A DNA stretch of 64,000 bases from Porogramme epimiltina. Taxonomy: Eukaryota > Basidiomycota > Agaricomycetes > Polyporales > Polyporaceae. The notes below the pieces were generated by a model, which saw nothing but the letters and a program-made list of their open reading frames with translations, was not told where the DNA came from and did no database searches. Both the position numbers and the translations under genes were made by a program. Below, piece after piece: positions 47,420 through 59,167 of the stretch. The DNA lies in NCBI GenBank assembly GCA_900155495.1, contig FTLJ01000162.1:24482-88481 (forward strand), given 5' to 3'. How positions within the stretch are numbered: the first letter of the stretch is position 1; the number at the start of each line of letters is the position of its first letter.

Positions 47420-48947
47420 GATGAAGAGGGGTCCAGATGTGTCTGCGTGAGACAAGAGAGGGGGCGATGTGCAACCCGGTTATATGCGCGCTGAACTGCG
47501 CGCCCCGGACGTAAAACCGCTAATGATGTTGTCCAGACGACACAGGAGCGTTGAGAACGTCGAGGAAAGTCATTGGCGTCGCCGCCGTCGAGGCCGATTG
47601 GCTCAGCGTCGGGGGCTTATCTCTCAATCTAATCACCGCGCCCGAGTTGTTTATCATTTGAAAGGGGCTGCTTAAACGGGTCAATTACATGTACTTACTC
47701 CCATTAGATAGATTAGAAGAAGAGCCTTCAGCGCGGATCAAACGTCACCGCTCAGACTTTAATGAGAGCCGTGCCCGCCGTGCACGAGGCAGGTTAGATC
47801 ATCACTGTTCCATCAACATCTCCTGTTCAACATCGCTCTTCAGACTCTTCTTTCAGCGTTCGCGGCCCTGGAAACAGCACTTCGCGTTGGCAGGGCACGG
47901 GCGGAGCGTCCCTCGTTCGGGCGCACCACGCTTCTCGTATCTGCACTCATACGCCATCACCGTGGGGTTATGTCTATGTCTATGTCTACGCTCCTCAGCA
48001 AGCACTATCAACTCGTCACTAGGTCAAGATAACAACACAAAGAGGAAACCGTTTTCCCAGCGTCTACACGAGAGGCATACGGACACTTTTTACGCCGGTG
48101 GGACATTACGCCGACGTGGACTTTCGTCTCCCGGCGGTGCACGCCGTTTGTTCGGTATTCCCATTAGCACAGAGCCTCACTGACAGGGCATCTGTTTTTG
48201 TCCCTGAAACTACTGCACAGTGAACATGAACTGACTGCGCTGATCCATCAGCTGTACAGCGGCTGTAGCTCGCTCTGTGATGATGTGCAGTGAAAAATTC
48301 GCCAGCCTTGGTCCAGCTCGCGTGTTGACCTCTCGACGTTACACCCCACAATGCTACGAGATGTGTGTGGGCAGATACATATTGCAAGGTGTCTCAGACG
48401 GTCTCCCGGACGCATCAGTGAGTCTCAGCCACTCACCGGACGTATCCTCCTCACGTGTCGCCACAGTATGACGCTTTCCGAAACGGCCGATGGAGCATTG
48501 GCAGGCAGTCGCCCTCGGATATCGCCACGTGCGTAGTACGCAACGGCCATCAGGAATGGTAGGCAAAGAGCAGATCACTCCGCACCCTAAGCCGCGTCGT
48601 CCCTGGTGGCCATCGCCCCATGTTGCTCTCTTCCTCTGCGAGCAGTCGCGGCCTTGCCGATCTCCCAGTCGAGAGCTGTGTAGATGAATTCAGTGGTCGG
48701 TCTTGGCACCCTCAACGTTGATGCCGGCCTCTGAGGGTATCAGGTGTCATGACATCGAAGCATGTAGACAACCCTCCGGGGAATCCTCCCACTCCCTTCA
48801 AATAGCCCGTTCCGAGCTTCTGCTTCTCCTCAGCTGCCGGACCAGCCACTTAAGCCCACCCAACTTTCGCCCGCGTTCAGGCCCCTTCCTCACGCCCCCC
48901 TCACGTTCTCACCCGTTTCTTTCGTCGTCACTCGTTCAACGTTCAAG
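47420..48947. other. Divergent intergenic region
   Basis: About 1.5 kb holding the promoters of the NAD kinase (minus) and the PI-PLC-like gene (plus). A short GTCTAT hexamer array lies at about 47,969-47,987. The open frame at 47,689-48,183 lacks recognisable homology. Confidence 0.45.
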
Positions 48948-50724
48948 ATGCGCCCCGCGTCGTTCCTTCTCACCGCCGCCGTTGCCGTCGCGTCCGTCAG
49001 CGCCGCCATTATTCCGAAGCACGCTCGCAGGTGCGTAGTGACATGCTTCGCCGTTACCGGCGCGACGTTCCTGATCTTCCCGGCGCAGAGCCGATGTGTG
49101 CAACGGACACGCAGAGCTATGCAATCGGAGCTATGGTAACGTTACATTCATGGGAGGTGAGCAACGTGTTTTTCGAGGCGTCGGTCTAGAAGCTGATTTG
49201 CGCGTGCCTGGTAAGCGCACGACTCGTTTGCGTTCAGCAAAGACCCCCTGGCGTGTGAGTATCCTTCGTCGTCATCATATCTATTCTCGTATTCAACCCG
49301 ATTGCAGTGGCTCGGGATCAGTCGATCGACATCCCTTCCCAGCTAGGGCTCGGTGTCCGCTTGCTTCAAGCGCAAGCTCATGTGTTCGTATTCCCGATCT
49401 ATCTAATCTATTATTTGCTGAAACAACTGTCAAATAGGGACGACAACGTCCTCCACTTCTGTCACACGAGTAAGTGGTTGCTACTTACGGGAATTCGTAG
49501 TACTCACCTTCCGTCTAGGTTGTGTACGTGTAACCTTACACTCCGATGGCGCACTAGTTCCTAATCGTCATATAGGCTCTGTTTGACGGTGGCTCCGTCG
49601 AGGATTACCTCAAGAAAGTTAACGACTTCCTCACGGCGAACCCTAACGAGGTCCTTACGCTCATATTCACCAATCCCGAGGGTGCATCCCTCAAGGACCT
49701 CTGGGACCCTGCTTTCCAGAACTCGGGTGTGGCTAATCTCGCCTTCGTGCCGCCCCATCTCCCCATGAAGCAGAGCGAGGTCAGTCTCCCCTGCACTTTC
49801 CCTCGTAACCTTAGTTCTAAAACACGTGTATCACAGTGGCCGACTCTCGGCGAGATGATCGACAGCGGCAAGCGCGTCGTCGTCTTCCTCGACGCCGGCG
49901 CGGACGACGACCGCAGCGTGCCGTACATCCTACCCGAGTTCCCGATGATCTGGGAGACGCCGTTCAGCGTGACGGACAAGAACTTCCCCTGCAAGGTCGA
50001 CCGGATCAGCGGCCCCCTCTCGACGGAGGACCACATGTACATGATCAACCACTCGCTCAACAAGGACGTCTTCGGCACGGGCATCATCGTCAGCGACCCC
50101 CTGGACGCGAGCACGACGAACGGCATCGACTCGTGAGTGCTTTCGCCCGGTTGCCCGAATGGGAGGCCAAGCTCTCTGACCTCCGCCTCCATCGCATTAG
50201 CATCATGAAGAACGTCGGCGGCTGCCAGGGCTTCGCCGCCGGCCGCGCGCCGAACTTCGTCCTCCTCGACTTCGTGGACAAGGGCCACGGCCTCGACGCG
50301 GTGAACCAGCTGAACGGGCTGGCGTGAGTATTCACCATCATCCTCGCTGCCTACTGCCTCCTTCAACCCTGCCCCGCCCCCACAACCCGCCTCTCTTCCC
50401 ACCGCCGCACCCTTCTCGTTTTTTGCCTCCCCCGGCCCATCCCCTTCTCGCGCTCCCACGCGCGCCTTCGCATTCTCGGGATGGGCCCGTCCGTCGCTTG
50501 CCTCGCCGCGTGTCGTTCCGAGACGCTGAGCAGACGTATGTGCGGACCGTGGACTCCACAGAGGGGCCCCCGCGAACAACTCAGGGCCCTCTTCGGGCTC
50601 CGGGGGCTCGAACAGCACGGCGGATTCCGGGGCCGGGGTGCTGCGACCGCCCGGGTGGGCACCAGGGCTGTCTGTAGTAGTAGTAGCGGTCACGACAATG
50701 ATGATCTGTGAAGTTTGGGCTTAA
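48948..50724 (+). CDS. Secreted PI-PLC X-like (PLC-like phosphodiesterase) protein, probably membrane-anchored
   Basis: Signal peptide MRPASFLLTAAVAVASVSAA, then CNGHAELCNRSYGNVTFMGA at the start of the PLC-like TIM barrel. Further barrel segments are FDGGSVEDYLKKVNDFL, NEVLTLIFTNPEG, GKRVVVFLDAGADD, FCTVDRISGP-like sequence (read here as FPCKVDRISGP), ADDHMYMINHSLN-type helix and FVLLDFVDKGHGLDAVNQLNG. Exons are short at the 5' end. The last intron is unusually long (50324-50561, 238 bp); using it, the tail reads APANNSGPSSGSGGSNSTAD, then a hydrophobic LSVVVVAVTTMMI and a stop at 50722-50724, which fits a GPI-anchor signal or a membrane helix. Whether the catalytic residues of true PI-PLCs are kept was not established; many fungal members are of unknown activity. 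Confidence 0.82.
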
Positions 50725-51402
50725 CCTGGGCTTGCGCCGCTGGAGGGAAGGGTCTGCGCGATCGGCCGCAGTTTCGAACCCTAAGACGAGCGTGTCCCGT
50801 TACCCGTATACGGTGTCGGAGTTGTGTGGACAGCTGCCCACGCCGTCTCCTTCGAACTCAAAAGACTACGTACGCCGAGCACCCTGCAAATCCTGCTGTT
50901 GGTTCTTGGTCCGGAGATCGCCGCAGAGATGCTTCCTCGTACTGGTGGCGTATTACTCTGAAACATCCACTTTGAAGCTTCTCTGGGATTCGCCGCCTGA
51001 AGGCAGCACTCAAATGCATGTGTATATGGGCGATGTCCTGAAGTGGGTAAGAGGTACCGTACGGCCGCAGCATCGTGCCGATTTCGTGGGCAAAGAAACC
51101 AGTTCTTCGGTTCTCATTCGTTGCCTTACTATGTCAAGAACCCTACAGTAGCGTTTGGTAGTCTAGAAGACCCTATTTCTACCGTACAGTTCCCACTAGG
51201 TCTTAGGGCACGTTTTCCGCCGTTGTATAGCTAACGTGCGCCGTCCACGGGTCTCAACGGACGGATAAGTACACCACAAGTCCGGCGGCGCGCGGGGGCG
51301 ATATCGGTACATTTCGAGAGAGACACAACATACAGCTACTAAACCACCGATCTTCTAACCACTTCTCGCATTCTACACCTCCCACCTCCACACACCCGCG
51401 CC
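50725..51402. other. Convergent spacer
   Basis: About 680 bp between the converging PI-PLC-like and queuosine-salvage genes. No features were recognised beyond probable 3'UTRs. Confidence 0.4.
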
Positions 51403-52952
51403 CTAGAAGTACGCCGTATTCCGCAGCGCGAACCGCTCCAGGCTCCTATAGTCCGGCCGGTCCTTCGCGACCGCCCAGAGCCACGCGTCGAGCTCGGGCG
51501 GGGTGAGCTCGCGGAGCCACGCGAGCGCGGGGTCCGCGCGCGCCTCGGGGAGCGCCGCCGCGTGCGCGACGAGCAGCTCGCACGCGTCGATCGCGGCCGC
51601 GCGGAGCACGAACGCCTGCGCGGGGGTGAGCAGCGGGCCCTCCTTCGGCGGCGCCTTGCCCTTGATCGACGCGACCGCCGGCGCGGGGGGCGGCGGGGCG
51701 GGCGCGAGCAGGGGCGCGAGGACGGCGGGGTCGCGCGCGCTGGGGAAGAGGGAGGGGAGGGCGAGCGCGGGGTCCGCGTCGGAGAGGTCGAGGACGCCGA
51801 GGTGGACGAGGAGGGAGGGGATGACGTTGTCGGAGAAGATCGGGAGGTGGGCGGTGTCTGGGATGGGGACCGCGGGTGGGGTGGACTTGCTGAAGCGGAG
51901 CGCGATGGCGTGCAGGGTCAGCATGGCCTTTTTGAAGCAGTAGACGGCTGAAACATTGGAGCGAGGCATGAGCGCGTGCGTGGAGGAGAATACTGATTGA
52001 GTAAGACTTACGTTGGTCATATACGAGAGCCATATCTTGGAACGCCGGGATACCGCGAACTAACTGAAGAAGGGAGATCAATTAGTGCTATGCGCACGCC
52101 AGAGACCCAGAGGATGAACGTACTCGCTCCAACATAACCTCACACTCATCACCTCCAGCGGCCTTCGCCTTCTCGCCTTCCTTGAGTGCCTCAAGGACGA
52201 AGGCTCCAAGGTCCGGGTACCCTCCGTTCACCAACGCTTCACCCGTCTCGTTGAGCGTGCGCGCGATGATCTGTACGATCTCCCATACGGGACCACCAAG
52301 TTCCCCGACGGTAACGCCGGGGATCTGCTCGTGCGGCCGCTCGACGTGGATAGAGCCCGTGACGCGCATGAGGTCCGCGACGGTCGCGGCGCTGATCTCG
52401 CGCATGCCGCGCGCCGAGAAGTAGTCCTCGGTACCCGCGCCCGAGGACGAGATGTAGGCGGCGAAGACGAAGGCGCGGATGTTATCGAATGCGCCGCGGC
52501 CGGTCGCGGCGTGGAGCGGGACGCGGTAGCCCGAGGCGAAGTTGAGGATGGACAGCACCGAGAGGACGTTGAGCTCCTGCGCGACGGAGCTGAAGTTGAG
52601 GGGGAGGGACATTCCGTGTGCATATCGGAGGCGTTGATAGGTGTCGGTAAACGCAGGAGAAAGAAGGAAGCGCGTCATGTCCTCTTCTCTGACCTGTTAA
52701 TAGAAGGGCTCGTGTTAGTGAGGGTTCGAAAATGAATAGCCTCAAACTGGGCCATCTGTCTGGACTACACCCAACTATTCCCACCAGATGTTAGAATATT
52801 TGGGAATAGTCCACCCTCGAAAAAAAGACAAAAGCACAACGAAGAACCAGCCAACTCACTTTGATGCCTGCTTTGACACGTGCCGCCTTTGAAGATTCGC
52901 GAACGGACTCAATATACCGCCCAGTAGGCGGGAATGGGACGGTGGAGGACAT
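51403..52952 (-). CDS. QNG1: Queuosine salvage protein (DUF2419 / Q nucleotide N-glycosylase family)
   Basis: Family members release the base queuine from queuosine 5'-phosphate so it can be reused for tRNA wobble modification; most eukaryotes cannot make queuine. The start at 52952 gives MSSTVPFPPTGRYIESVRES; the intron then joins GIK to VREEDMTRFLLSPAF. The conserved core reads LNVLSVLSILNFASGYRVPL, GRGAFDNIRAFVFAAYISSS, SARGMREIS, IHVERPHEQIPG, VGELGGPVWEIV, YPDLGAFVLEALKEG and LVRGIPAFQDMA, then VYCFKKAMLTLHAIALRFS and FSDNVIPSLLVHLGVLDLSD. The C-terminal part contains a Pro/Ala-rich insert (PAPPPPAPAVASIKGKAPPK) before the final WLRELTPPELDAWLWAV. A TATAAAG box lies about 65 bp upstream of the start codon (53017-53023). 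Confidence 0.88.
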
Positions 52953-53565
52953 GTTATTCTGCAGGCCGAACAGTCAAGTGTATGCCACTAAAAACCCGAG
53001 GCATGAGCTCGGTGGGCTTTATATGCCTCCTGCACGCCTTACATGACTGAGACGGTGCCGACTGACTGACGCGTCTGTTCGCAAGTGACTCAGGGACCTG
53101 GTCTTGGCAATTGGGGGAGGAGTTGTAGAAAGCAGCGTGATGAATGCGATCGGACACATCCGTGTTCCCGGAAACGGCCGGCGGTGTGGCCCAATTGGGC
53201 GGCAGGCCCTGCACAATTTCACCCTTCCACTCGAACCCTTCGCCCATGGGCGTCGGCCAGAGCATTCAGTACGTTTGTTCGTAGCTTCTATAGCGCGTTA
53301 TCAGAAGACTAGCTAAACGTTCGTCTATGCATACTCGCTCATGGATGATGGCGCCAAATGAGCCAGTGGCAGTCATATTGAATGTCCTCGTGCTCGTCAA
53401 GCTGATTGTGCAGTATAAGTATAGTTCATCAGGCGTGTATGTTTTTAAAGCGAAGCGGAGAAATTATGCAGAAACAAGTTGAGTAAGCGGCGATTGTCCC
53501 AAGGAGTGTACTGTAGGATTACAAGCGAAGATATTGAATACACATTCAATGCCCACCCGCACTGA
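52953..53565. other. Promoter and spacer between QNG1 and ferrochelatase
   Basis: About 610 bp upstream of the queuosine-salvage gene and downstream of ferrochelatase (both minus strand). Contains TATAAAG (minus) at 53017-53023. Confidence 0.5.
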
Positions 53566-55033
53566 CTACCGGCCTGCTCTCGCGAACCAAGCCTTCTGCG
53601 CACCACACGTGGCGTTATTACAACCCGGACACCGGAGGCCTAACTGCAGAGTCGTCGGGCCCGCTTTTCCACTCGAGTAGTCCTTCAAATGGGATGCCGC
53701 GAGGTCGGCCAGCGCGCGGATGAACACGGGCGAATCGTTCAACGACTCGGCTCTTTGCACTTCCATCCCGTGCTGTATATGCAGTCAGGCCACGTGTGAC
53801 GGAAAGAGAATAGCTGTCTACGTACCTCTCTTGCCTCCTTAGCGTACTCCAGGTCGAGCTCATAGAGCGTCTCGATGTGGTCGCTCGTGAACGCTATGGG
53901 CACGAGAACCACCCGCTTCTTGCCCAACCGCGCAAGACCCTTGAGCGCGTCACCGGTCTGCGGGCCCATCCACGCCGAAGGACCGACTTGAGACTGCCAC
54001 ACCAGACGATACGCGTTCGAATGGCGCAGGCGGTCCATGACGGCGGAGACGGTCGCGGAGACTTCCTGCACGTACGGGTCGCCACGGTTGACGACGGACA
54101 TAGGGAGGGAGTGCGCAGAGAAGAGGAGCACGACGTCCGACCGCGTCTCCGGAGAGAACTTGTCGAGCGCGCGCTCGATGTTTTGTGCGACGGCCTGTGC
54201 ACGGGTGACACGTCAGGGTCCGGTCTTGGAAACGGGGGGAGGGAAGGGCACGCAAAAGAGCACAGAGACCAACGTACCTCGACGAACCCAGGGTGCGTCC
54301 CCCACCGGTCAATCACGCTCCACTCGACCTCGTCGCCAGCTTCTCCCGCCTTCCCGCGCCTGTAGAGCTCGTTGAGGCTGCTGCCCGTCGTCGAGCAGCT
54401 GTACTGCGGGTACTGCGTGAACGCGACCGCGCGGCGGACGCCGTCGGCCTTCATCTGCGCGGCGGTCGCGTCCGTGAGGGGGCGCGCGTAGCGGAAAGCC
54501 ACGTACGCCTTGTGCGGCGCGGTCGCGGGGTGGAGCTCGTCGAGGAGCGCGGCCATGCGCTCGCCCTGGAGCTGCGTGTAGTGCAGGATGGGCGAGCCGC
54601 CGCCGATGTCCGTGTACTGCTGCTCAATCTGCGGCGTGCGCCGCTTCGCGATGAGCGGCGCGAGCACGGACTGGAAGGGGAGCGGTATGAGGTCGCCGTC
54701 GGAGAAGAGGTTCTTGAGGAAGTCGTGCGTTTCGGGCACCTGCGAGGGCGAGTTTTGGAACGGGTGTGTCGCGCTCGTAAGAAAATACGCACCGTAGACG
54801 GCCCACCCATGTTCAGCATGACAATAGCTGCATCAGCGCCGTGTTAGTCCTGCGCGAGGTCATTTGGAGGCTTCGCATACCTGTCGGGCTGGCATGACGC
54901 GTCAGAGGTGCGCATACAGTCGTACGACCGCTGGAGCTCACCTTTTGCCTGCTGGGGGTGCATTGTTCAACGTCGCGAGCGAACGCGTGAGGGAGCGGGT
55001 GAGCGCGGTCGTACGCCGAACGTGGGCGGCCAT
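53566..55033 (-). CDS. HEM15: Ferrochelatase (protoporphyrin ferrochelatase)
   Basis: Inserts Fe2+ into protoporphyrin IX, the last step of heme synthesis, at the mitochondrial inner membrane. Motifs: [78 protein letters not shown], the active-site histidine in [19 protein letters not shown], and [14 protein letters not shown]. Near the C-terminus CPGCNNATC gives the C-x2-C-x4-C ligands of a [2Fe-2S] cluster, and the Cys in YSCSTTG is the expected fourth. The start at 55033 yields an Arg/Ser/Thr/Leu-rich mitochondrial presequence, but it is in frame with the enzyme only if intron 1 uses a GC donor at 54948; the better GT donor at 54941 is in frame only with an ATG at 54965 giving MHPQQAK. A TATATAC lies near 55071-55077. 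Confidence 0.94.
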
Positions 55034-57446
55034 GGCGGGAGAGTGTGGTCCAGACGGGGCGGTGGGAGGAGTATATACGTCCGCGCCTGGCGGGTGGGAG
55101 GATCCAATGGGAAAGGGACCATTTTCCGTGCGACCGGGCCCCACGGCGCGTTTCTATTCCGTGGGTAAGCAACCGTTCTAGTCCTCCTTACCGCCCGATC
55201 TATGCCATCCCTATGACGTTGCGTCCCGGCTGAATCTGCCCTTACAATCAGGCACTTACTCACCGCCCCGGTCTTCCCAAGGCCCGCCGGTCCCCGACTT
55301 TTGCACAACCTTCTCCCTTTCACGAACGTCGGTCGGCGTGGTCAGCTTTCCCTCGCCACGTCCTCGTTGGGGGCGCGCCTAGAGGCTCGTGGCCGGTGAG
55401 AAGCCAGCAAGAAGGTCACACATCCTTTATCACAGCCAGACATACGTGGACATTTCGGAGCTCATACGTTTGGGATGCGGCGGTACCATCATTTCTCACA
55501 CAGGTGTATAGGACTACCGCTGACGTGCCCTGCCCTGCCTACAGATTAATGGCCTCGGTCCAAGGATCTCCTGAACTCCCTCCGTACGGAGAACGGAGCG
55601 GACTAGCAGCAGTGGGCAGCTATACATGTTCCCAGGGGGCGCTCTCTGGTCTATTATGGGCGGCATGGACTTGAGTACAGCCCAAACATAAATCGAAACC
55701 ATATCTTCTCCGAAGATGCTGACGTGGGCGGAGTCCGATTTCGACAACAATCGGACCCTTGGCATTCGGTGCTGGAGGGCGCTACGGCCATAGGACTTCC
55801 ACGTTTCGCCGCCAGCCAAGTCGGAGCCCTCAAAGTCAACTGCCGCGGCCCTGGTATGGTATGTGCATTGGCACTGCCGCGACGAAGTGCCTCGCATTTT
55901 CTCGTACACCCGGACATCAATGCCGATGCCATTGTCCGCGCCTCGATGGCTCTGCCCTCAGCAAAATAGGGAATCTCACTCGAGGTCCCCGCGACGCCCC
56001 CTCTCGCACCTTAGGCTCAGCCTCTGGGCGACGACAGAGTCAACGACGACCATGGCAGGGGCGGCGACGACCATGGCATCTGGCGCAGAGAGTCAGGGGG
56101 TGCGCGAACAAGGCGCGCCCGCAAAGTTGGTTACAGTCGGTGCGCGATTCTGATTTCGAGCCGCGCTTCCAGTTCCGTTGACGAGATCATAGCGCCCTCT
56201 CCCTTCTCCGAACAGTACACGGACACTACCACGCACGCCGGACAGCATCCCAGCCACCCCCCGTGGCAGGGCCGGCCGGTGCTCCAGAGTGGATCTACGA
56301 CCGCCGCACCGCTTCTAACCCTAATACTCTTTACACCCGAACCATCTTTGGGCGATGCGACGGCTGGCTCGCCCTTTCTCGAAATCTCTCCGTCGATGCG
56401 GCTGTTTATATCACTTCGAGAATCCAACACTAGGTTTGGGCGGGGCTTGGTAGCAGGGAATCCACGTATTCGCACATGCCATGCACCGGACGACGCCACG
56501 CGCATCGCTCGTGTGGTGCCCCTTCTTCTCTTGCAGAGCCGGCCGATGGCATGCTATGTACCAAGTGCTTCTGCAAACGTAGGAGCACCTCAATCCATCG
56601 AGTTCCCCCTCTGTACCGCCGTGTCGCCGTGGTGTTTGTGGTTGGCATAACTCTACGACGTCAAATGGAGGGCAGCGCAGGGCGCATCGTGGCCATAGCC
56701 GGTTGGCCTCGAGGACTAGATCGCAGGCGGCCGCCGCCGCGTCGGGTTCGTTTCGTGTGGCATCGAGTCCGCGCCATTGTACCTCATCTGAGCACGCCTC
56801 AATGCACCCGAAAAGCAACCGGCGATCTCGCTGGCGAAATCACCCCGCAGCGCGAAAGTACAAAGAATCACAACACTGCGCACGTCACTTTGGCTAGTCC
56901 AATTCACAAACTCTGTCTTGGGATCAACGTTTTCGATGGATCGTGTTGTACGTACGACGAAAGTGAACCTAAACGGAGGATGCCTCGATGCGCAACAGTA
57001 ACGTTAACCTCAAAAGACGCCCCGGTTATGACGCGACCGGAGGGTGGGGGAGCGGTGTTGGAGCTTGTTCAGGAAGTGAAGACTGGCGCGGGCGGAGGGC
57101 AAAGATGGCGGTACATTTACAAGGCGTAGAGATGGAGAGGCGCGGACGGCAGGAGGCTACAGCTATGCGGTACATGCGGGAGCGCGACAGCGTACGAATA
57201 GCTACTAGTATACATCACGAGACTTGAGACGACGGGCACCGGTACCAGAATAAGGAATAACTAGTGATGACGGTAAGCGCGACGAGGAGGGAGGAAGCGG
57301 GGGGCGCGGTGAGGAGAGGCATAGCGATACGGGAGATGAGCGCAAGGGGGTGATAGAGAGGAAAACAAACGAATATATACAGCGCGAACCAAGAACAATA
57401 ACCCAAAGCTGGAAAACACGGTCGCAAAGAGCGGTCTCGAGCGTCG
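55034..57446. other. Intergenic region
   Basis: About 2.4 kb. Minus-strand frames at 55,514-55,932 (GIDVRVYEKMRG) weakly recall an FAD-monooxygenase segment but are not continued by other motifs. Otherwise nothing was recognised. The right part overlaps the 3' side of the proline-rich gene. Confidence 0.4.
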
Positions 57447-59167
57447 TTAGTCGTCGCTCAGCTCCCCTTCCTCGCGCTCCTCTTCAGGCGGAGCGCGGCT
57501 GACAGGAGGCGGTATGGGTATCGGCTTGTGCGGGGGGAGCTGTCTGTGCGCCGGGGGAGGCTTGGATGCGGCGAAGGGCCTGTGCACTGGGGAAGGCTTG
57601 TAAGCAGGCGCAGGTTTGGGCGGAAGTAGCGGCGCGGGTTTGGGCGGCGGCTTGGGCGTCGGCTCTGGAGCGGGTTGGGGCGCAGGCGCAGGCGGGGGAG
57701 CATGTGTAGGCAGGGGCGCGGGCGCGGCCTTCGGAGGTGCGGCGGGCGGGGGTGTGGGCGCAGGCGCGGGCATCGGGGTTTTCGCTGGGGCGGCGGGTGG
57801 AGCAGCGGCGGTAACGATCTTGGGCTCCGGCTTCGGTTCGTCTTCCACCTTCGCTTTGACGTTTACCATGGGGGAGTCGTTTTCGACTGCGGGCGGAGTC
57901 GGGCCATGTGCATCCTTGGGCGGCGGTGGGGTGGCGTCTGTCTGCGCCGGGGTCGGCGTCGGCGCGGCGTCAGGCATGGGCACGTCCCTGGCGCTGGTAT
58001 CCTCCCCGGTGCGGACGGTGTCCCCGTCTGGCTTTGGGGAAACCTCCTCTTTCTGGTCTTCAACGACCTCCGCCGGGGGCTGCGCATCGGTGGCTTCCTT
58101 ACTCACATGCACCGCAGCCTTCGTGGCGGCCGCGATGGAGACCGAGACGGAGGTGCCAGAGCTAGCGCTCCCACTCGAACCTCGACGCTGCTTCCCCGGG
58201 CGTGTCCGGGGCTTCCGAGTCCGTGCACTGCGTTTTGGCGCCTGGACCTCTTCTAGGGGAAGCTCTTCGCCTTCTCCGTTATTCTCGGGCATATCTTCGA
58301 CGAGGTCTGAGGCTACGACAGCGGGGCCGACGAGCGGCGATGGCGCCGCTGGCGCGGAGCTGTTCGCTGCTGCGCCTCGAGGGTTACGGGTACGCTTTGC
58401 GGGGGGAGGGAAACCGCTGTCACCATCGTCTGCGTCACGCCGCTTCCTCTTTGCGCCACCTCCTCGCCTCTTACGTGGGCTCGGATTACGATCCCTAGAG
58501 GGGGCATCCTGCGCCTTATCTGTGCCGTTGGGTGTGCCATTCGGCATTGACTCGTCTTCGGTTTCACGGGACTTCGGCGCAGTACGTCGACCGCGGGAAG
58601 CGGAGGCTCCCCCGGATTCACCTTCATTCTGGTCTCCCGAGTCATCTATGCTTAATGAACTTGGGAGACCGAAGATCGCGGGATCGAGTGGAGGAAGAGA
58701 CTGCGCAAGTGGTCCGAGGGGATGATAGAGTGGCAAAGAAGGTACAATGGGTCGAGTAGACGAGTTGGGAGCAATGTATGCGTTTGAAGTATGCGAAGAA
58801 GCATCGGTGGATGTCGAATTCCGACGAGGGGGGACACGGTCGTAGGGAAGCGTCGCGCGTTTGCGGGCGGCTGGACATTCAGAACGCGTCATTAAACGCG
58901 CTCGCACGTGATCAATTTGCCTCATAATGGGCGCTTACCTGAAAGGCCTTCCCACTCCCCAGGCTCATCCGCAGACGGGGATTTGAATACATTGACGGGC
59001 TTACGACGGCTGCGGAGTGACGAGACTGGTGTCGATTTGGTGGCAACGGCACAAGAGGGTGTGGGTGTGTGTGAAGATGAAGATGAGGAGTCTGGATAGG
59101 CGGGGACGAGGATGGGCCGGCGGGAGCCCGCGACTGGGGGGATGTCGTCGAAGGAATCAATATCCAT
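57447..59167 (-). CDS. Proline-rich, mostly disordered protein of unknown function
   Basis: Two exons: the first starts at 59167 (MDIDSFDDIPPVAGSRRPIL), ends GEWEGLS and is joined by an intron of about 60 bp (GTAAGC to CCAG at about 58879) to ARKRATLPYDRVPPRRNSTS. The most protein-like segment is YHPLGPLAQSLPPLDPAIFG. The next part is acidic and basic tracts with Arg/Lys clusters (RKRRGGGAKRKRR, KPRTRPGKQRRG) that resemble nuclear localisation signals. The last 150 residues are Pro/Ala repeats (APAPTPPPAAPPKAAPAP and related) ending EEEREEGELSDD, with SDD acidic residues at the terminus. About 550 residues. No domain is recognised; nuclear localisation is an inference from the basic clusters. 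Confidence 0.75.

Noticed and set aside
55514..55932. Minus-strand segment GIDVRVYEKMRG resembling an FAD-dependent monooxygenase
   Set aside because: Only a short stretch looks similar. There is no GxGxxG nucleotide-binding motif before it and no DG or GD motif after it in a consistent frame.
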